Of a stretch of DNA of 24,994 nt, positions 6,329 to 13,067 are shown one piece after another. The stretch spans positions 1 to 24,994 of the IMG/VR virus record IMGVR_UViG_3300007234_000093. The stretch is one strand, 5' to 3'. Made by a program: the position numbers and the translations under genes. Under the pieces are notes generated by a model that did not search any database, had not been told where the DNA came from, and saw only the letters and a program-made list of their open reading frames with translations. Origin of the DNA: a virus. Numbering within the stretch: position 1 is the stretch's first letter; every line of letters starts with the position of its first letter.

Positions 6329-6697
6329 TTATTCACCTCTCATAATTCTTAATTGTTCTAAAATGCTATCTGTTCTAATATTTAATACTTTTAAATTATG
6401 TTCATGTTTAGTTAACATGGTTTCGTGACGAGCATATGAAGAAGAATGTTTCACAGCAAGGTTTAAAAAATCTTGCTCGTGTTTTTCTTCTGTTTTAGAA
6501 ACTTGATACCCTAATTGCTCAACTTGAATAAGTAAATCTTTAATGTCTTGTTGTTGGGTTGAATAATCTTTTAACAGTTTTTCATTATCCATTTTCATTG
6601 TTTCAATTTGATGATTAAGTGTATCAATATTATCGTGTGCTTTATTAATTTCAAATCCCATACCTAAAAATATAATAAACGCTGTAATAATTTCCAT
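6329..6697 (-). CDS. membrane-anchored coiled-coil protein
   Basis: 122 aa. A short hydrophobic N-terminus (IITAFIIFLGMGF) is followed by almost continuous heptad-like helix (NHQIETMKMDNEKLL, DIKDLLIQVEQLGYQV). AGGAG stands about 10 nt before the ATG. It is one of several single-pass coiled-coil proteins in this stretch. A spanin-like or membrane-scaffold role is possible but there is no diagnostic motif. Confidence 0.75.
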   Translation of the reverse strand: MEIITAFIIFLGMGFEINKAHDNIDTLNHQIETMKMDNEKLLKDYSTQQQDIKDLLIQVEQLGYQVSKTEEKHEQDFLNLAVKHSSSYARHETMLTKHEHNLKVLNIRTDSILEQLRIMRGE

Positions 6698-6712
6698 TTA
6701 TAATGACTCCTG

Positions 6713-7375
6713 TTAATTTGCTAATGGGTTATCAAGGGCTTCTTGTAATCTTTCGGACAGATCTTTATCAAGCTGTTTCATATCATTTCGTATATCTTTG
6801 TCTGTCTGACGCACTCCCGCTTCAACTTCTCTTATTGATTGTGTCACGTCTTTTTGTAGTTGGTTCATTTCGATTCTTATACCTTCAAGAGTATCACCAA
6901 TAGATGCCTGCGTTGATTTAATACGGGCTTCAGAGTCTTCTAAGTTTGTACTAATCCTATCACGAAGATTAGCCATAGTATCTTGATTGTCTTTTAATGT
7001 TGTTCTTAATCGCTCTTCAAATGTATCTAGTTTAGTATAAACATCGTTTCGTAAACCGCGAACAGTTTCTTCTGCTTTTTGAACTTGTCCTTCTAAGACA
7101 CGAACTGTAGCTTCGACTCTTGCTACATCATTAGCTAAATCTTTTCTAATCTCTACGGTATAGTTTATTGCGTCGTCTAATTTTTGAAGTTGTAATTCAT
7201 TAGCCGCTTGGATTTCTTGTATATCTATGTTTTGGATAATCTCTTTCATATCCATATAGTCTTTATAAAATTCAAAACCTCCCCAAAGTGCGCCACCTAG
7301 AGTTGATAGAGCAGTAAGAAGTGCAAACATCTTACCACCTTTGAATTTCATTCCGCCAAATTCAACTTCACTCAT
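6713..7375 (-). CDS. membrane-anchored long coiled-coil protein
   Basis: 220 aa from the ATG at 7375, 1 nt after the upstream stop, with AGGA about 14 nt upstream; the reading from 7399 would overlap the upstream gene. An N-terminal motif VEFGGMKFKGGKMFALLTAL leads into a membrane segment (ALLTALSTLGGALWGGFEF), then about 170 residues of charged helix with repeated RxxL/I and EARI/EERL patterns. Proteins with the same FGGMKF...GGALWGGFEFYKDY start are seen in marine T4-like phages. The function is unknown. Confidence 0.8.
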   Translation of the reverse strand: MSEVEFGGMKFKGGKMFALLTALSTLGGALWGGFEFYKDYMDMKEIIQNIDIQEIQAANELQLQKLDDAINYTVEIRKDLANDVARVEATVRVLEGQVQKAEETVRGLRNDVYTKLDTFEERLRTTLKDNQDTMANLRDRISTNLEDSEARIKSTQASIGDTLEGIRIEMNQLQKDVTQSIREVEAGVRQTDKDIRNDMKQLDKDLSERLQEALDNPLAN

Positions 7376-7376
7376 T

Positions 7377-7859
7377 TTACCATCTTCCTGTTCCAACACC
7401 TATAAAATAAATTATACCTCCAAGCAATACCGTTAATAATGCTATTAAACCTAAAGTAAATACAATTTCAAAAAACGCTTCACGTCTTTCTTGTTGTTTA
7501 TATAATGTCTCTTCTCGCTCTTTTTTGATCTTACGCCGGAGTTCGATCATTTCCTTCCAAGTACCGAAACCAAATCTATAATTCAATATAGCTTCTAATT
7601 CTTTTTCTTGTTCTTCAAGCTTCTTTTTATGAACAAGAATTTGAAGAGCTTCTTGTTCTACTGAACCGCTACTAAATAGCTTAGTAAATATTGGTGGATT
7701 TTTGCGTTGAGATTCAGCTCTATTTAAATCTGCCGCAGCACCATACCATTTTCCTAATTGGCCAACTACATCTTCTATTTCACGTCCTGCATTTACAAGT
7801 TTTTTCACTCCATTGAAAGCAGCAGTTGCAGCCGTGATAGCTGTAACTGGATCAATCAT
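7377..7859 (-). CDS. conserved phage protein with C-terminal membrane helix
   Basis: 160 aa. It begins MIDPVTAITAATAAFNGVKK, followed by a helical middle (VEQEALQILVHKKKLEEQEK) and a C-terminal membrane segment (IVFTLGLIALLTVLLGGIIYF, about residues 132-152). This DPVTAI...GQLGKW arrangement recurs in T4-like cyanophages. It lies between a secreted protein and a coiled-coil membrane protein. Function unknown; the topology (tail-anchored) would place most of it in the cytoplasm. Confidence 0.8.
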   Translation of the reverse strand: MIDPVTAITAATAAFNGVKKLVNAGREIEDVVGQLGKWYGAAADLNRAESQRKNPPIFTKLFSSGSVEQEALQILVHKKKLEEQEKELEAILNYRFGFGTWKEMIELRRKIKKEREETLYKQQERREAFFEIVFTLGLIALLTVLLGGIIYFIGVGTGRW

Positions 7860-7879
7860 TTTTTTATATTTTCTCCTAC

Positions 7880-8290
7880 TTAATTTTCAAATTGTAATTC
7901 TCTTAAACGATTAATTTCTTGTTCTAACTTCATAACTTCAAGTTGTTTTAATCTTAATTCTAATTCATATAATCTATTACAATCAATTCTACTCTTAGCT
8001 ACTTTACCAAGAGGAATGGTAATTCTTGCATAAATTCCAACATCACCAGCCTTTCTATCGTTAAAGTAATTATTCATAGAATCGTACCAACCATTTTGAA
8101 TAATACTTGTCACGCCAAACTCCATATTTGTTGCAGATCCAATAGCATTTGAACAATCTAATTCACCTGCTCTAAATTTATCAGACTGATAGCTACCAGG
8201 ACCTCCTGGTAGTGCTAAATTGATAGAATTAGATTCTGCATATGCGGTCGTCACAGCACAAAATAAAATTATAGTCAATAAATATTTCAT
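7880..8290 (-). CDS. secreted conserved phage protein
   Basis: 136 aa with a clear signal peptide (MKYLLTIILFCAVTTAYA, cleavage near residue 18). The mature part has a beta-rich region (INLALPGGPGSYQSDKFRAG, VGIYARITIPLG), two Cys residues (ELDCSNAIG, RIDCNRLY), and ends in a helix of heptads (YELELRLKQLEVMKLEQEI). Similar proteins are found next to the same neighbours in cyanophages. Likely periplasmic or outer-membrane associated; not a known enzyme. Confidence 0.8.
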   Translation of the reverse strand: MKYLLTIILFCAVTTAYAESNSINLALPGGPGSYQSDKFRAGELDCSNAIGSATNMEFGVTSIIQNGWYDSMNNYFNDRKAGDVGIYARITIPLGKVAKSRIDCNRLYELELRLKQLEVMKLEQEINRLRELQFEN

Positions 8291-8298
8291 TTTTCATC

Positions 8299-8673
8299 TC
8301 ATTTCATTTTTGAGCATATCTTAGAAGAAACCAAGGTGGATCCTATATCTTCTTTTAATATTTTGGACTCAGAACAAATATATGTAATAAATCTTAAATC
8401 ATCGTTTCTCACATATATTTCAATATCGTCTTGGCCAAGATATGAAATTTTTAATAATCTTTCTTTAGTAGCGAATGGAATTGGATTCCAATCTTTATCA
8501 TATACATTAAATTCGTAATATTTAATATCAGCACGTCTATTAAAAAAACGTAAATTCACACTTGATATTCCTTCAAGATATGAAGGTTTAAATTCAAAAT
8601 ATGTCGGCGTCATTTCATGTGCTTGAACACTGTTAGCAAATAGCGCCAACAAAACAATTATATATTTCATCAT
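8299..8673 (-). CDS. secreted protein, PapD-chaperone-like fold possible
   Basis: 124 aa with a signal peptide (MMKYIIVLLALFANSVQA). The mature protein begins HEMTPTYFEFKPS, then SSVNLRFFNRRADIKYYEF, VYDKDWNPIPFA and YICSESK, a strand pattern resembling the N-terminal Ig domain of periplasmic pilus chaperones. It is much shorter than a two-domain chaperone and lacks the C-terminal domain. Its upstream neighbour looks like a secreted two-Cys beta protein. The chaperone reading is inference from pattern only. Confidence 0.7.
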   Translation of the reverse strand: MMKYIIVLLALFANSVQAHEMTPTYFEFKPSYLEGISSVNLRFFNRRADIKYYEFNVYDKDWNPIPFATKERLLKISYLGQDDIEIYVRNDDLRFITYICSESKILKEDIGSTLVSSKICSKMK

Positions 8674-8679
8674 AATCTC

Positions 8680-9183
8680 TTAATTAGGAATACATTCCGC
8701 AGTCACAATTGTAGAATAAGTTCCAGCTGGGAACGATTTTGTATATCCGTATTGGACGTTTGAAGTTACTTTAAACCATGTAGTACCAGCGACAGTTAAA
8801 TCAAATTCAGTAATATTATCATATTGAACTTTAGCAGCTTCATACCCTGACATATTTGTATCTGATACAGATGATACTTCCACGTCACCGGTCCACGTTA
8901 AAGCGTCTGTTAAAGAAGGTGCCGATGAGAATGATGTTGGATATGAAATTTTTGCTGTATAATAATCAGCTGATGCTACATCATAGCGAATGATGGGGTG
9001 CTTACCACCGTCTGCAGGTGTTGTACTCAATTCATAAGGGTTAGGGTTACCGTATACGCCAGCGACGTCGGTATATATTGAGCATTTAGCTTCTACTGTT
9101 CCAGTAATAGGAGTATCAGCGGCCACTGCTATTCCTGTTGAACTTAATAGAAATATAGATAAGATACTAGTAATTTTTAGCAT
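8680..9183 (-). CDS. secreted beta-rich protein, pilin-like pattern
   Basis: 167 aa with a signal peptide (LKITSILSIFLLSSTGIAVA). The mature part starts with ITGTVEAKCSI and ends GTYSTIVTAECIPN, so the only two mature Cys could form a disulfide linking first and last strands. Ser/Thr-rich beta strands fill the middle. Pilus subunits of chaperone-usher type and spore-coat-U-like proteins share the early Cys and the final GTYS..VTxxx strand. It is adjacent to the possible chaperone-like gene. Not a firm assignment. Confidence 0.65.
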   Translation of the reverse strand: MLKITSILSIFLLSSTGIAVAADTPITGTVEAKCSIYTDVAGVYGNPNPYELSTTPADGGKHPIIRYDVASADYYTAKISYPTSFSSAPSLTDALTWTGDVEVSSVSDTNMSGYEAAKVQYDNITEFDLTVAGTTWFKVTSNVQYGYTKSFPAGTYSTIVTAECIPN

Positions 9184-9188
9184 ATATT

Positions 9189-10106
9189 TTAATCTCCAGT
9201 TTGAACGTCATTATATTGAGAACGGACCATAGATCTATGTTTTGCATCACTAGCTAAATTGCTTAATGCCCGTCTATTATCAGGTAAGTTTGCGTCTTTT
9301 AAAGTTATTGTTTCCTCATACATTCCGCCATCAATGGTAATAGAATAATAAGGAGTTATTGTTGGTACGGCTTGAAGAGCAATTAACATTTTGTCTTGTT
9401 TTTCCACATCTATTAAAGCGTCCATTGTAAGTTGACTATCAATGCTTAATTCTTCTTCTAAATCGCTGTCTTTTTCTTCCTCCTGTTGTACATCTTTTTC
9501 TTCTTCAAGTTCAGCTTCTAATTGAAGTTGTGCTTGTACCCATTCGTCATAATACGGATCATCCATACCTAATTCAGTTCCAAGCAATCCATTATCTTTC
9601 AAATATTTATATAATGCCTGCAAAAAACCAGGACATGTTGGGTCATTTAATGGGTTCCAACACATATCATAATTATATCTGTAATTATATAAAACAGTTG
9701 GATCGGAAACAGTACCTTCACCTTCTGTTGCTATTTCTCCATCACCAAATAATTCCGCTTTCAAATTTGGAAGAGGAACTAACTTATTAATTGTATTCCC
9801 AGGTAATCCAGACCAATCATCAGTTTCTTGAAAAATATAACTTTCTTCTTCTGTAATATGTTTATTACGAACGTGTACTAATAACTCATCACCAGTTTCT
9901 TTATCAACAGTATAACGATAAATTACTCCATTAATAGTTAATGTATATCCACTTGTACCAAGATTAGGTAACACATCAGGCATTGCCCAAGTTAAGCCGT
10001 TGATTGCGGCATTATTTGTCTGCCCATAACCTACCGTTTCAGAGTAACAATATGAGGAAGAGAGCACCAATAATGCCGCCGCCCCAAAGAGTTGATTTAG
10101 TTTCAT
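9189..10106 (-). CDS. secreted acidic protein, overprinted start
   Basis: 305 aa, signal peptide about residues 1-22 (LFGAAALLVLSSSYCYS). The front holds NGLTWAMPDVLPN and YTLTINGVIYRYTVDK, which read as beta strands; the middle has two Cys (MCWNPLNDPTCPGF) and a run of Glu/Asp/Gln from about residue 195 to 220. The first 68 nt lie inside the 3' end of the upstream gene in another frame: the same DNA encodes the signal peptide here and the C-terminal membrane helix there. Shine-Dalgarno AAGGA is about 13 nt upstream. Function unknown. Confidence 0.75.
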   Translation of the reverse strand: MKLNQLFGAAALLVLSSSYCYSETVGYGQTNNAAINGLTWAMPDVLPNLGTSGYTLTINGVIYRYTVDKETGDELLVHVRNKHITEEESYIFQETDDWSGLPGNTINKLVPLPNLKAELFGDGEIATEGEGTVSDPTVLYNYRYNYDMCWNPLNDPTCPGFLQALYKYLKDNGLLGTELGMDDPYYDEWVQAQLQLEAELEEEKDVQQEEEKDSDLEEELSIDSQLTMDALIDVEKQDKMLIALQAVPTITPYYSITIDGGMYEETITLKDANLPDNRRALSNLASDAKHRSMVRSQYNDVQTGD

Positions 10107-10614
10107 TACTCATCGGTTCCTTTTTGTCTTCATTTCCAGGCTGTTCAGAAACATTGTTTTTCCACGCTTCTCTTGCTTGTTCTCCAATTAAACCATCATA
10201 TGGACAAGGTGTACCTGCATTCATCATTGCTTTAAACACTCTTGGATCTTGACACATAACAGATACCGCAGCTACCTTCATACCCATATCATATAAAGTC
10301 TTTGCGTTCTTCAGCTTTTCACAATTCATATCTCTTACTGTTTTTCCAGCGGATATACCAAGTATTTGTGTTTGCACTGCTCCTGAAACTCCAACAGTAC
10401 ACAAATCCGAGTTTGATGAATTAATAGATGGGGCAATTGCGGAAGGAGGCGGAGATATAACTTTTGTTGTCGAATCACTGTTTTGTTCGATCACACTCTC
10501 ATTATAATTCTCTGTGCGTATTGTATTATCAATAGCTATGTCTTCAGCATCTTGAGCAAAAGACGGTAATGCCACAAATAATATGGCAACGTAAAAAATT
10601 AGTTTTTTAAACAT
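10039..10614 (-). CDS. secreted conserved phage protein with C-terminal membrane helix
   Basis: 191 aa. Signal peptide MFKKLIFYVAILFVALPSFA, a low-complexity Ser/Asn/Thr region, then a highly characteristic block with LCTVGVSGAVQTQILGISAG, KTVRDMNCEKLKNAKTLYDMG and MCQDPRVFKAMMNAGTPCP containing four Cys. It ends with a membrane helix (WGGGIIGALFLILLL). This block is familiar from many marine T4-like phages, where its role is not known. It is the first gene after the late promoter at 10675-10682. Topology suggests a periplasmic domain anchored in the inner membrane. Confidence 0.85.
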   Translation of the reverse strand: MFKKLIFYVAILFVALPSFAQDAEDIAIDNTIRTENYNESVIEQNSDSTTKVISPPPSAIAPSINSSNSDLCTVGVSGAVQTQILGISAGKTVRDMNCEKLKNAKTLYDMGMKVAAVSVMCQDPRVFKAMMNAGTPCPYDGLIGEQAREAWKNNVSEQPGNEDKKEPMSNETKSTLWGGGIIGALFLILLL

Positions 10615-10674
10615 TCTATTAAACCCTTATAATTTTTTCATAATAAAATGTTCAAATCAAATCACTCACGTGTT

Positions 10675-10682
10675 TATTTATA
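10675..10682 (-). promoter_or_regulatory. T4-type late promoter box
   Basis: Exact TATAAATA on the minus strand, 61 nt before the ATG at 10614 and just downstream of the terminator at 10703-10729. It is the natural start for the secreted and membrane protein run from 10614 toward 4605. Confidence 0.65.
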
Positions 10683-10702
10683 AAATGAAGATCTTTATGC
10701 AT

Positions 10703-10729
10703 AAAAAAAGGGCGACAAAGCCGCCCTTT
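10703..10729 (-). terminator. intrinsic terminator after the outer membrane protein gene
   Basis: AAAGGGCG (minus 10729-10722), a 7-nt loop and CGCCCTTT (10714-10707), followed on the minus strand by a run of seven T (10709-10703, partly in the stem). It ends the transcript carrying the gene at 10749-11546, 20 nt after its stop codon. The opposite strand also has A/T flanks, so weak bidirectional action is possible. Confidence 0.85.
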
Positions 10730-10748
10730 ATTATAATTTTATTATTGA

Positions 10749-11546
10749 TTAGAACGAGAAGCTAAGACCAAGTGTTGGAGTGAACTCTTCGTTATCAAGA
10801 TTGTATGCGGCTCCAGCAGTAACATCAGCACCACCTAAACTAATAGTGTATTCGCCACCAATATTTTGTAACATTTCATCTTGATCACCGTTTAAATACG
10901 TAGTAATGCCCATTGCATTAGCTACCACTTCGAAACCAATATCTTCGGCGTCCATGTCGTATGTCAACGCACCGCCTAATGAAGCAATACCAACATCAAG
11001 ACCGCTTGCACCTACTCCTAAAACAAAATTTTCTGAGTCCATGTTATAATCACCGCCTGCGGTAACATTTAATGTGTCACCAAGGCTAAGTGTATATGCA
11101 CCTTGAATGTTACTAATGTCTGTGACATCGGCTGCCATATCAGTAAAACCAACGGCAACAGCAGCATCACCTACATTAACTTTAACAGCCGTACCCATTG
11201 CTGGGGCTGCGAGTGTTTGTTCACCTTCAGCGCCTGGCATAACACCTTGGTCTGTACCAAGAGAAACACCAATTGATCCACCTATTAACGTTCCAACTGT
11301 CCAATCATTAAGTTCAATTGAATCATTACTATTTAAACCAAAGTCTAAATCTACTGATGCTAAACCAGCCGCATCAATACCAAGATCTAAACCTGTTGTG
11401 GCGCCGTAATCACCTGCTGCAGTTTCTGCAATATCAATAGAAAATTCTCCAGAAAGTGTTGGCCCTGCAGTGGCCGTTGTGTCTTCGGCAAATGCAGCAC
11501 CGGCAAAGATTGCTACAATTCCTGTCGTGATGAGTAGATTACGCAT
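10749..11546 (-). CDS. outer membrane beta-barrel protein, porin-like
   Basis: 265 aa. Signal peptide MRNLLITTGIVAIFAGAAFA; the rest is Gly/Ala/Asp-rich with repeated amphipathic strands (VTAGGDYNMDSENFVLGVG, VTAGAAYNLDNEEFTPTLG) and ends in GLSFSF, the C-terminal aromatic needed for barrel assembly. The repeated D/N-turns mark periplasmic or surface loops. Codon choice is more G+C-rich than its neighbours, suggesting acquisition from a bacterium. AAGGA precedes the ATG. A phage-encoded barrel could change host permeability or mask receptors; which of these cannot be told. Confidence 0.8.
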   Translation of the reverse strand: MRNLLITTGIVAIFAGAAFAEDTTATAGPTLSGEFSIDIAETAAGDYGATTGLDLGIDAAGLASVDLDFGLNSNDSIELNDWTVGTLIGGSIGVSLGTDQGVMPGAEGEQTLAAPAMGTAVKVNVGDAAVAVGFTDMAADVTDISNIQGAYTLSLGDTLNVTAGGDYNMDSENFVLGVGASGLDVGIASLGGALTYDMDAEDIGFEVVANAMGITTYLNGDQDEMLQNIGGEYTISLGGADVTAGAAYNLDNEEFTPTLGLSFSF

Positions 11547-11572
11547 TCTATTTTTTTCCTTATTTTAAATTA

Positions 11573-11803
11573 TTATCGTTTTTGCCAAATGGTATAAAGA
11601 ACCCAGATTGCTACCAAGCCAACTAGACCTTGAGCACCAAGAGTCGCCAGGATTCCGGAAACGTTGCCAACAACGCTTGTTTCTGGAAAGAATGGAATTG
11701 CGCCTAATCCTAGTACTTCTACTACAATCATAAGAGCTGCCAGGGAAACACCTAGATTTGCTAGTGCTCCTGCCCATTCTTGAACTTTCTTAATGATTTC
11801 CAT
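11573..11803 (-). CDS. small two-helix membrane protein
   Basis: 76 aa with two hydrophobic segments (LGVSLAALMIVVEVLGLGAIPF and LATLGAQGLVGLVAIWVLYTI regions) and a charged C-terminus WQKR. AGGAT precedes the ATG. Size and topology fit a class II holin, but small phage membrane proteins often look alike, and no endolysin is seen beside it. It lies just after the tmRNA gene and before the beta-barrel gene. Confidence 0.75.
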   Translation of the reverse strand: MEIIKKVQEWAGALANLGVSLAALMIVVEVLGLGAIPFFPETSVVGNVSGILATLGAQGLVGLVAIWVLYTIWQKR

Positions 11804-11830
11804 TTAGTTTATCCTTTTTTTTATTTTAGC

Positions 11831-12209
11831 GCCACTTTTCTGTTGCTAGGTAAGTGACCAACCCCCTTAATTATGCTGCTAGAGCAAAACCAGAAGGTGC
11901 AAAATTATCATTTGCATTTGTAGTTTTTGGCTGAATAACGTAGGCCAACACGGTGAACTCCACTCAACTATTCCGTCCGTCGATCCTAATTCGCCCCCAT
12001 CATAAACACACGAATAAGTAATGGTCCAAATCTATAACTTTTATATGGATTGCCACTATTAAATCTAAATTCACCCCATTGAAAAGGTGTTCCTTTAAAC
12101 CAACTTATCCAGTGCCAATCCCAATTCATATTTGATCCATGTGTTTATGGTGGAGGCGTCGGGAATCGCACCCGAGTCCGATCCGTCTTTATTTTGTTTC
12201 AACGTCCAC
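11831..12209 (-). ncRNA. ssrA: circularly permuted two-piece tmRNA (ssrA)
   Basis: tmRNA rescues stalled ribosomes and tags the nascent peptide for proteolysis. Here the halves are in permuted order. The acceptor piece comes first, ending at 12148 in a T-arm (TCGGG, loop TGCGATT, CCCGA), CGCCTCC, A and encoded CCA. About 150 nt later the coding piece starts at 11998 with GGGGGCG, then AATTAGGATCGACGG. GGGGGCG pairs with CGCCTCC over 7 bp, with G3-U70, the alanine identity pair. The tag frame (11915-11871) encodes ANDNFAPSGFALAA and a stop; tmRNA tags of this ANDN...ALAA type are alphaproteobacterial, not the ANxIVxFSRQxAPVAA type of marine cyanobacteria. A 7-bp stem (about 11857-11831) may mark the 3' end. 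Piece ends are approximate. Confidence 0.93.
11986..12129 (-). CDS. Trp-rich 47-aa ORF inside the permuted tmRNA spacer
   Basis: 47 codons lying between the CCA end of the acceptor piece (12148) and the 5' end of the coding piece (11998), and running 13 nt into the mature coding piece, where GGGGGCGAATTAG supplies its last codons (MGAN then TAG is partly this sequence). The protein starts MNWDWHWISWFKGTPFQWG and includes YRFGPLLIRVF, with five Trp and several Phe, which is not what random A+T-rich DNA gives. A weak GGAT lies about 6 nt upstream. If translated, the message is the tmRNA precursor itself. Function unknown. Confidence 0.6.
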   Translation of the reverse strand: MNWDWHWISWFKGTPFQWGEFRFNSGNPYKSYRFGPLLIRVFMMGAN

Positions 12210-12215
12210 TTTTTA

Positions 12216-12244
12216 TATATAATACATATTAATAAAAATGGCAA
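12216..12244 (-). promoter_or_regulatory. sigma70-like promoter for tmRNA
   Basis: TTGCCA at 12244-12239, a 17-nt spacer and TATATA at 12221-12216. Predicted start near 12209, about 60 nt upstream of the acceptor-piece CCA. It occupies the gap after the kdsB stop (12263). Confidence 0.6.
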
Positions 12245-12262
12245 TACAAAATAAAATATAGT

Positions 12263-12970
12263 TTACAGTGTTGCATTTTTGTATCTATTAAGATTCCACG
12301 CAATTGCATCTTCTGGAGAGTTAATTTCTAATCCATTAAAATTTACTTTTAAGCATCCAACGTCCCAACCAGCTTTTAACCAACGTAACTGCTCTAACTT
12401 TTCAACTTGTTCTTCTATTTCAATTTTATATGTTGGATAACAATGTAATGCATTACGACGATATCCGTAAATTCCTAAATGCCAATCACCATACCCTGTC
12501 ATTCCGCGACCAAACCAAAGTGCCTTATCACCGCTTCTTACCATTTTTACAGAGTTTTGATCTTCTTGCATTTCTTTAGGCATATCAGTAAACAAAGTTA
12601 CTACATTATAATTTTTAAGATGCCATTCAACTTTTTCTATCATTTCAACAGTTACGTCTGGCATATCGCCTTGAACATTTATAAATTTATCATAAGACTT
12701 AAATAAACTACATAAATTATCGTTAATAGCACCAGCGCATCTTTCGGTTCCATTCTCATAAGGAACACTTTGGTCAATCCAACAAGTCTCCCAAGTGAAT
12801 AACCTAGCGACTCGCATATCGTCTGTAAGTACGTAGGTGTCAAGTCCTGATTTTTTACATCTTTCATAGACTCTCTCAATCATAGTTTTACCGCCTAAAT
12901 CACAAAGAGGCTTGCCAGGAAATCTTGTTGATTTATATCGTGCTGGTATAAGGATTGCAGTATTAGACAT
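12263..12970 (-). CDS. kdsB: CMP-KDO synthetase (3-deoxy-manno-octulosonate cytidylyltransferase)
   Basis: Activates KDO with CTP for lipopolysaccharide inner-core synthesis. 235 aa from the ATG at 12970 (an upstream TTG at 12979 is possible but unnecessary). Nucleotide-binding motif IPARYKSTRFPGKPL (residues 8-22), metal site VQGDMPDV with Asp102, LGIYGYRR and the C-terminal NSPEDA all fit KdsB, whose usual length is about 245-250. No convincing Shine-Dalgarno site precedes the ATG; a short ORF overlapping the start by 8 nt could couple its translation to kdsA. Confidence 0.93.
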   Translation of the reverse strand: MSNTAILIPARYKSTRFPGKPLCDLGGKTMIERVYERCKKSGLDTYVLTDDMRVARLFTWETCWIDQSVPYENGTERCAGAINDNLCSLFKSYDKFINVQGDMPDVTVEMIEKVEWHLKNYNVVTLFTDMPKEMQEDQNSVKMVRSGDKALWFGRGMTGYGDWHLGIYGYRRNALHCYPTYKIEIEEQVEKLEQLRWLKAGWDVGCLKVNFNGLEINSPEDAIAWNLNRYKNATL

Positions 12971-13067
12971 AATTATCAATATAGTGTTGCATTAGTTTAT
13001 AAGGAAAAGTGCATATGTATATGTATATAGACCAAAATATTATATTATATACTATAATTTCTATCAT
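12963..13067 (-). CDS. possible 34-aa coupling peptide between kdsA and kdsB
   Basis: 34 codons starting with a TAATG overlap on the kdsA stop and ending inside the kdsB start (ATGTCTAA, 8-nt overlap). The product is hydrophobic at the front (IIVYNIIFWSIYIYI) and ends LMQHYIDNYV. It bridges the whole gap between two enzymes of one pathway, and kdsB has no ribosome site of its own. It may be a leader-type coupling ORF or chance; no homologue is recognised. Confidence 0.4.
   Translation of the reverse strand: MIEIIVYNIIFWSIYIYICTFPYKLMQHYIDNYV

Noticed and set aside
9604-9611. Late box TATAAATA inside the gene at 9189-10106
   Set aside because: It is within coding sequence (Leu-Tyr-Lys-Tyr-Leu codons), far from any start; probably chance.
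11107-11409. Plus-strand 100-aa ORF antisense to the outer membrane protein gene
   Set aside because: Explained by the Gly/Ala-rich, G+C-richer codons of the real gene; low-complexity product.
11565-11777. 70-aa Arg/Ser-rich ORF in the other frame of the two-helix membrane protein
   Set aside because: Overlaps the real gene almost completely and has a biased, frame-shadow composition.
12833-12842. TTGACA inside kdsB
   Set aside because: The hexamer at the right distance is GATATG, not a convincing -10.
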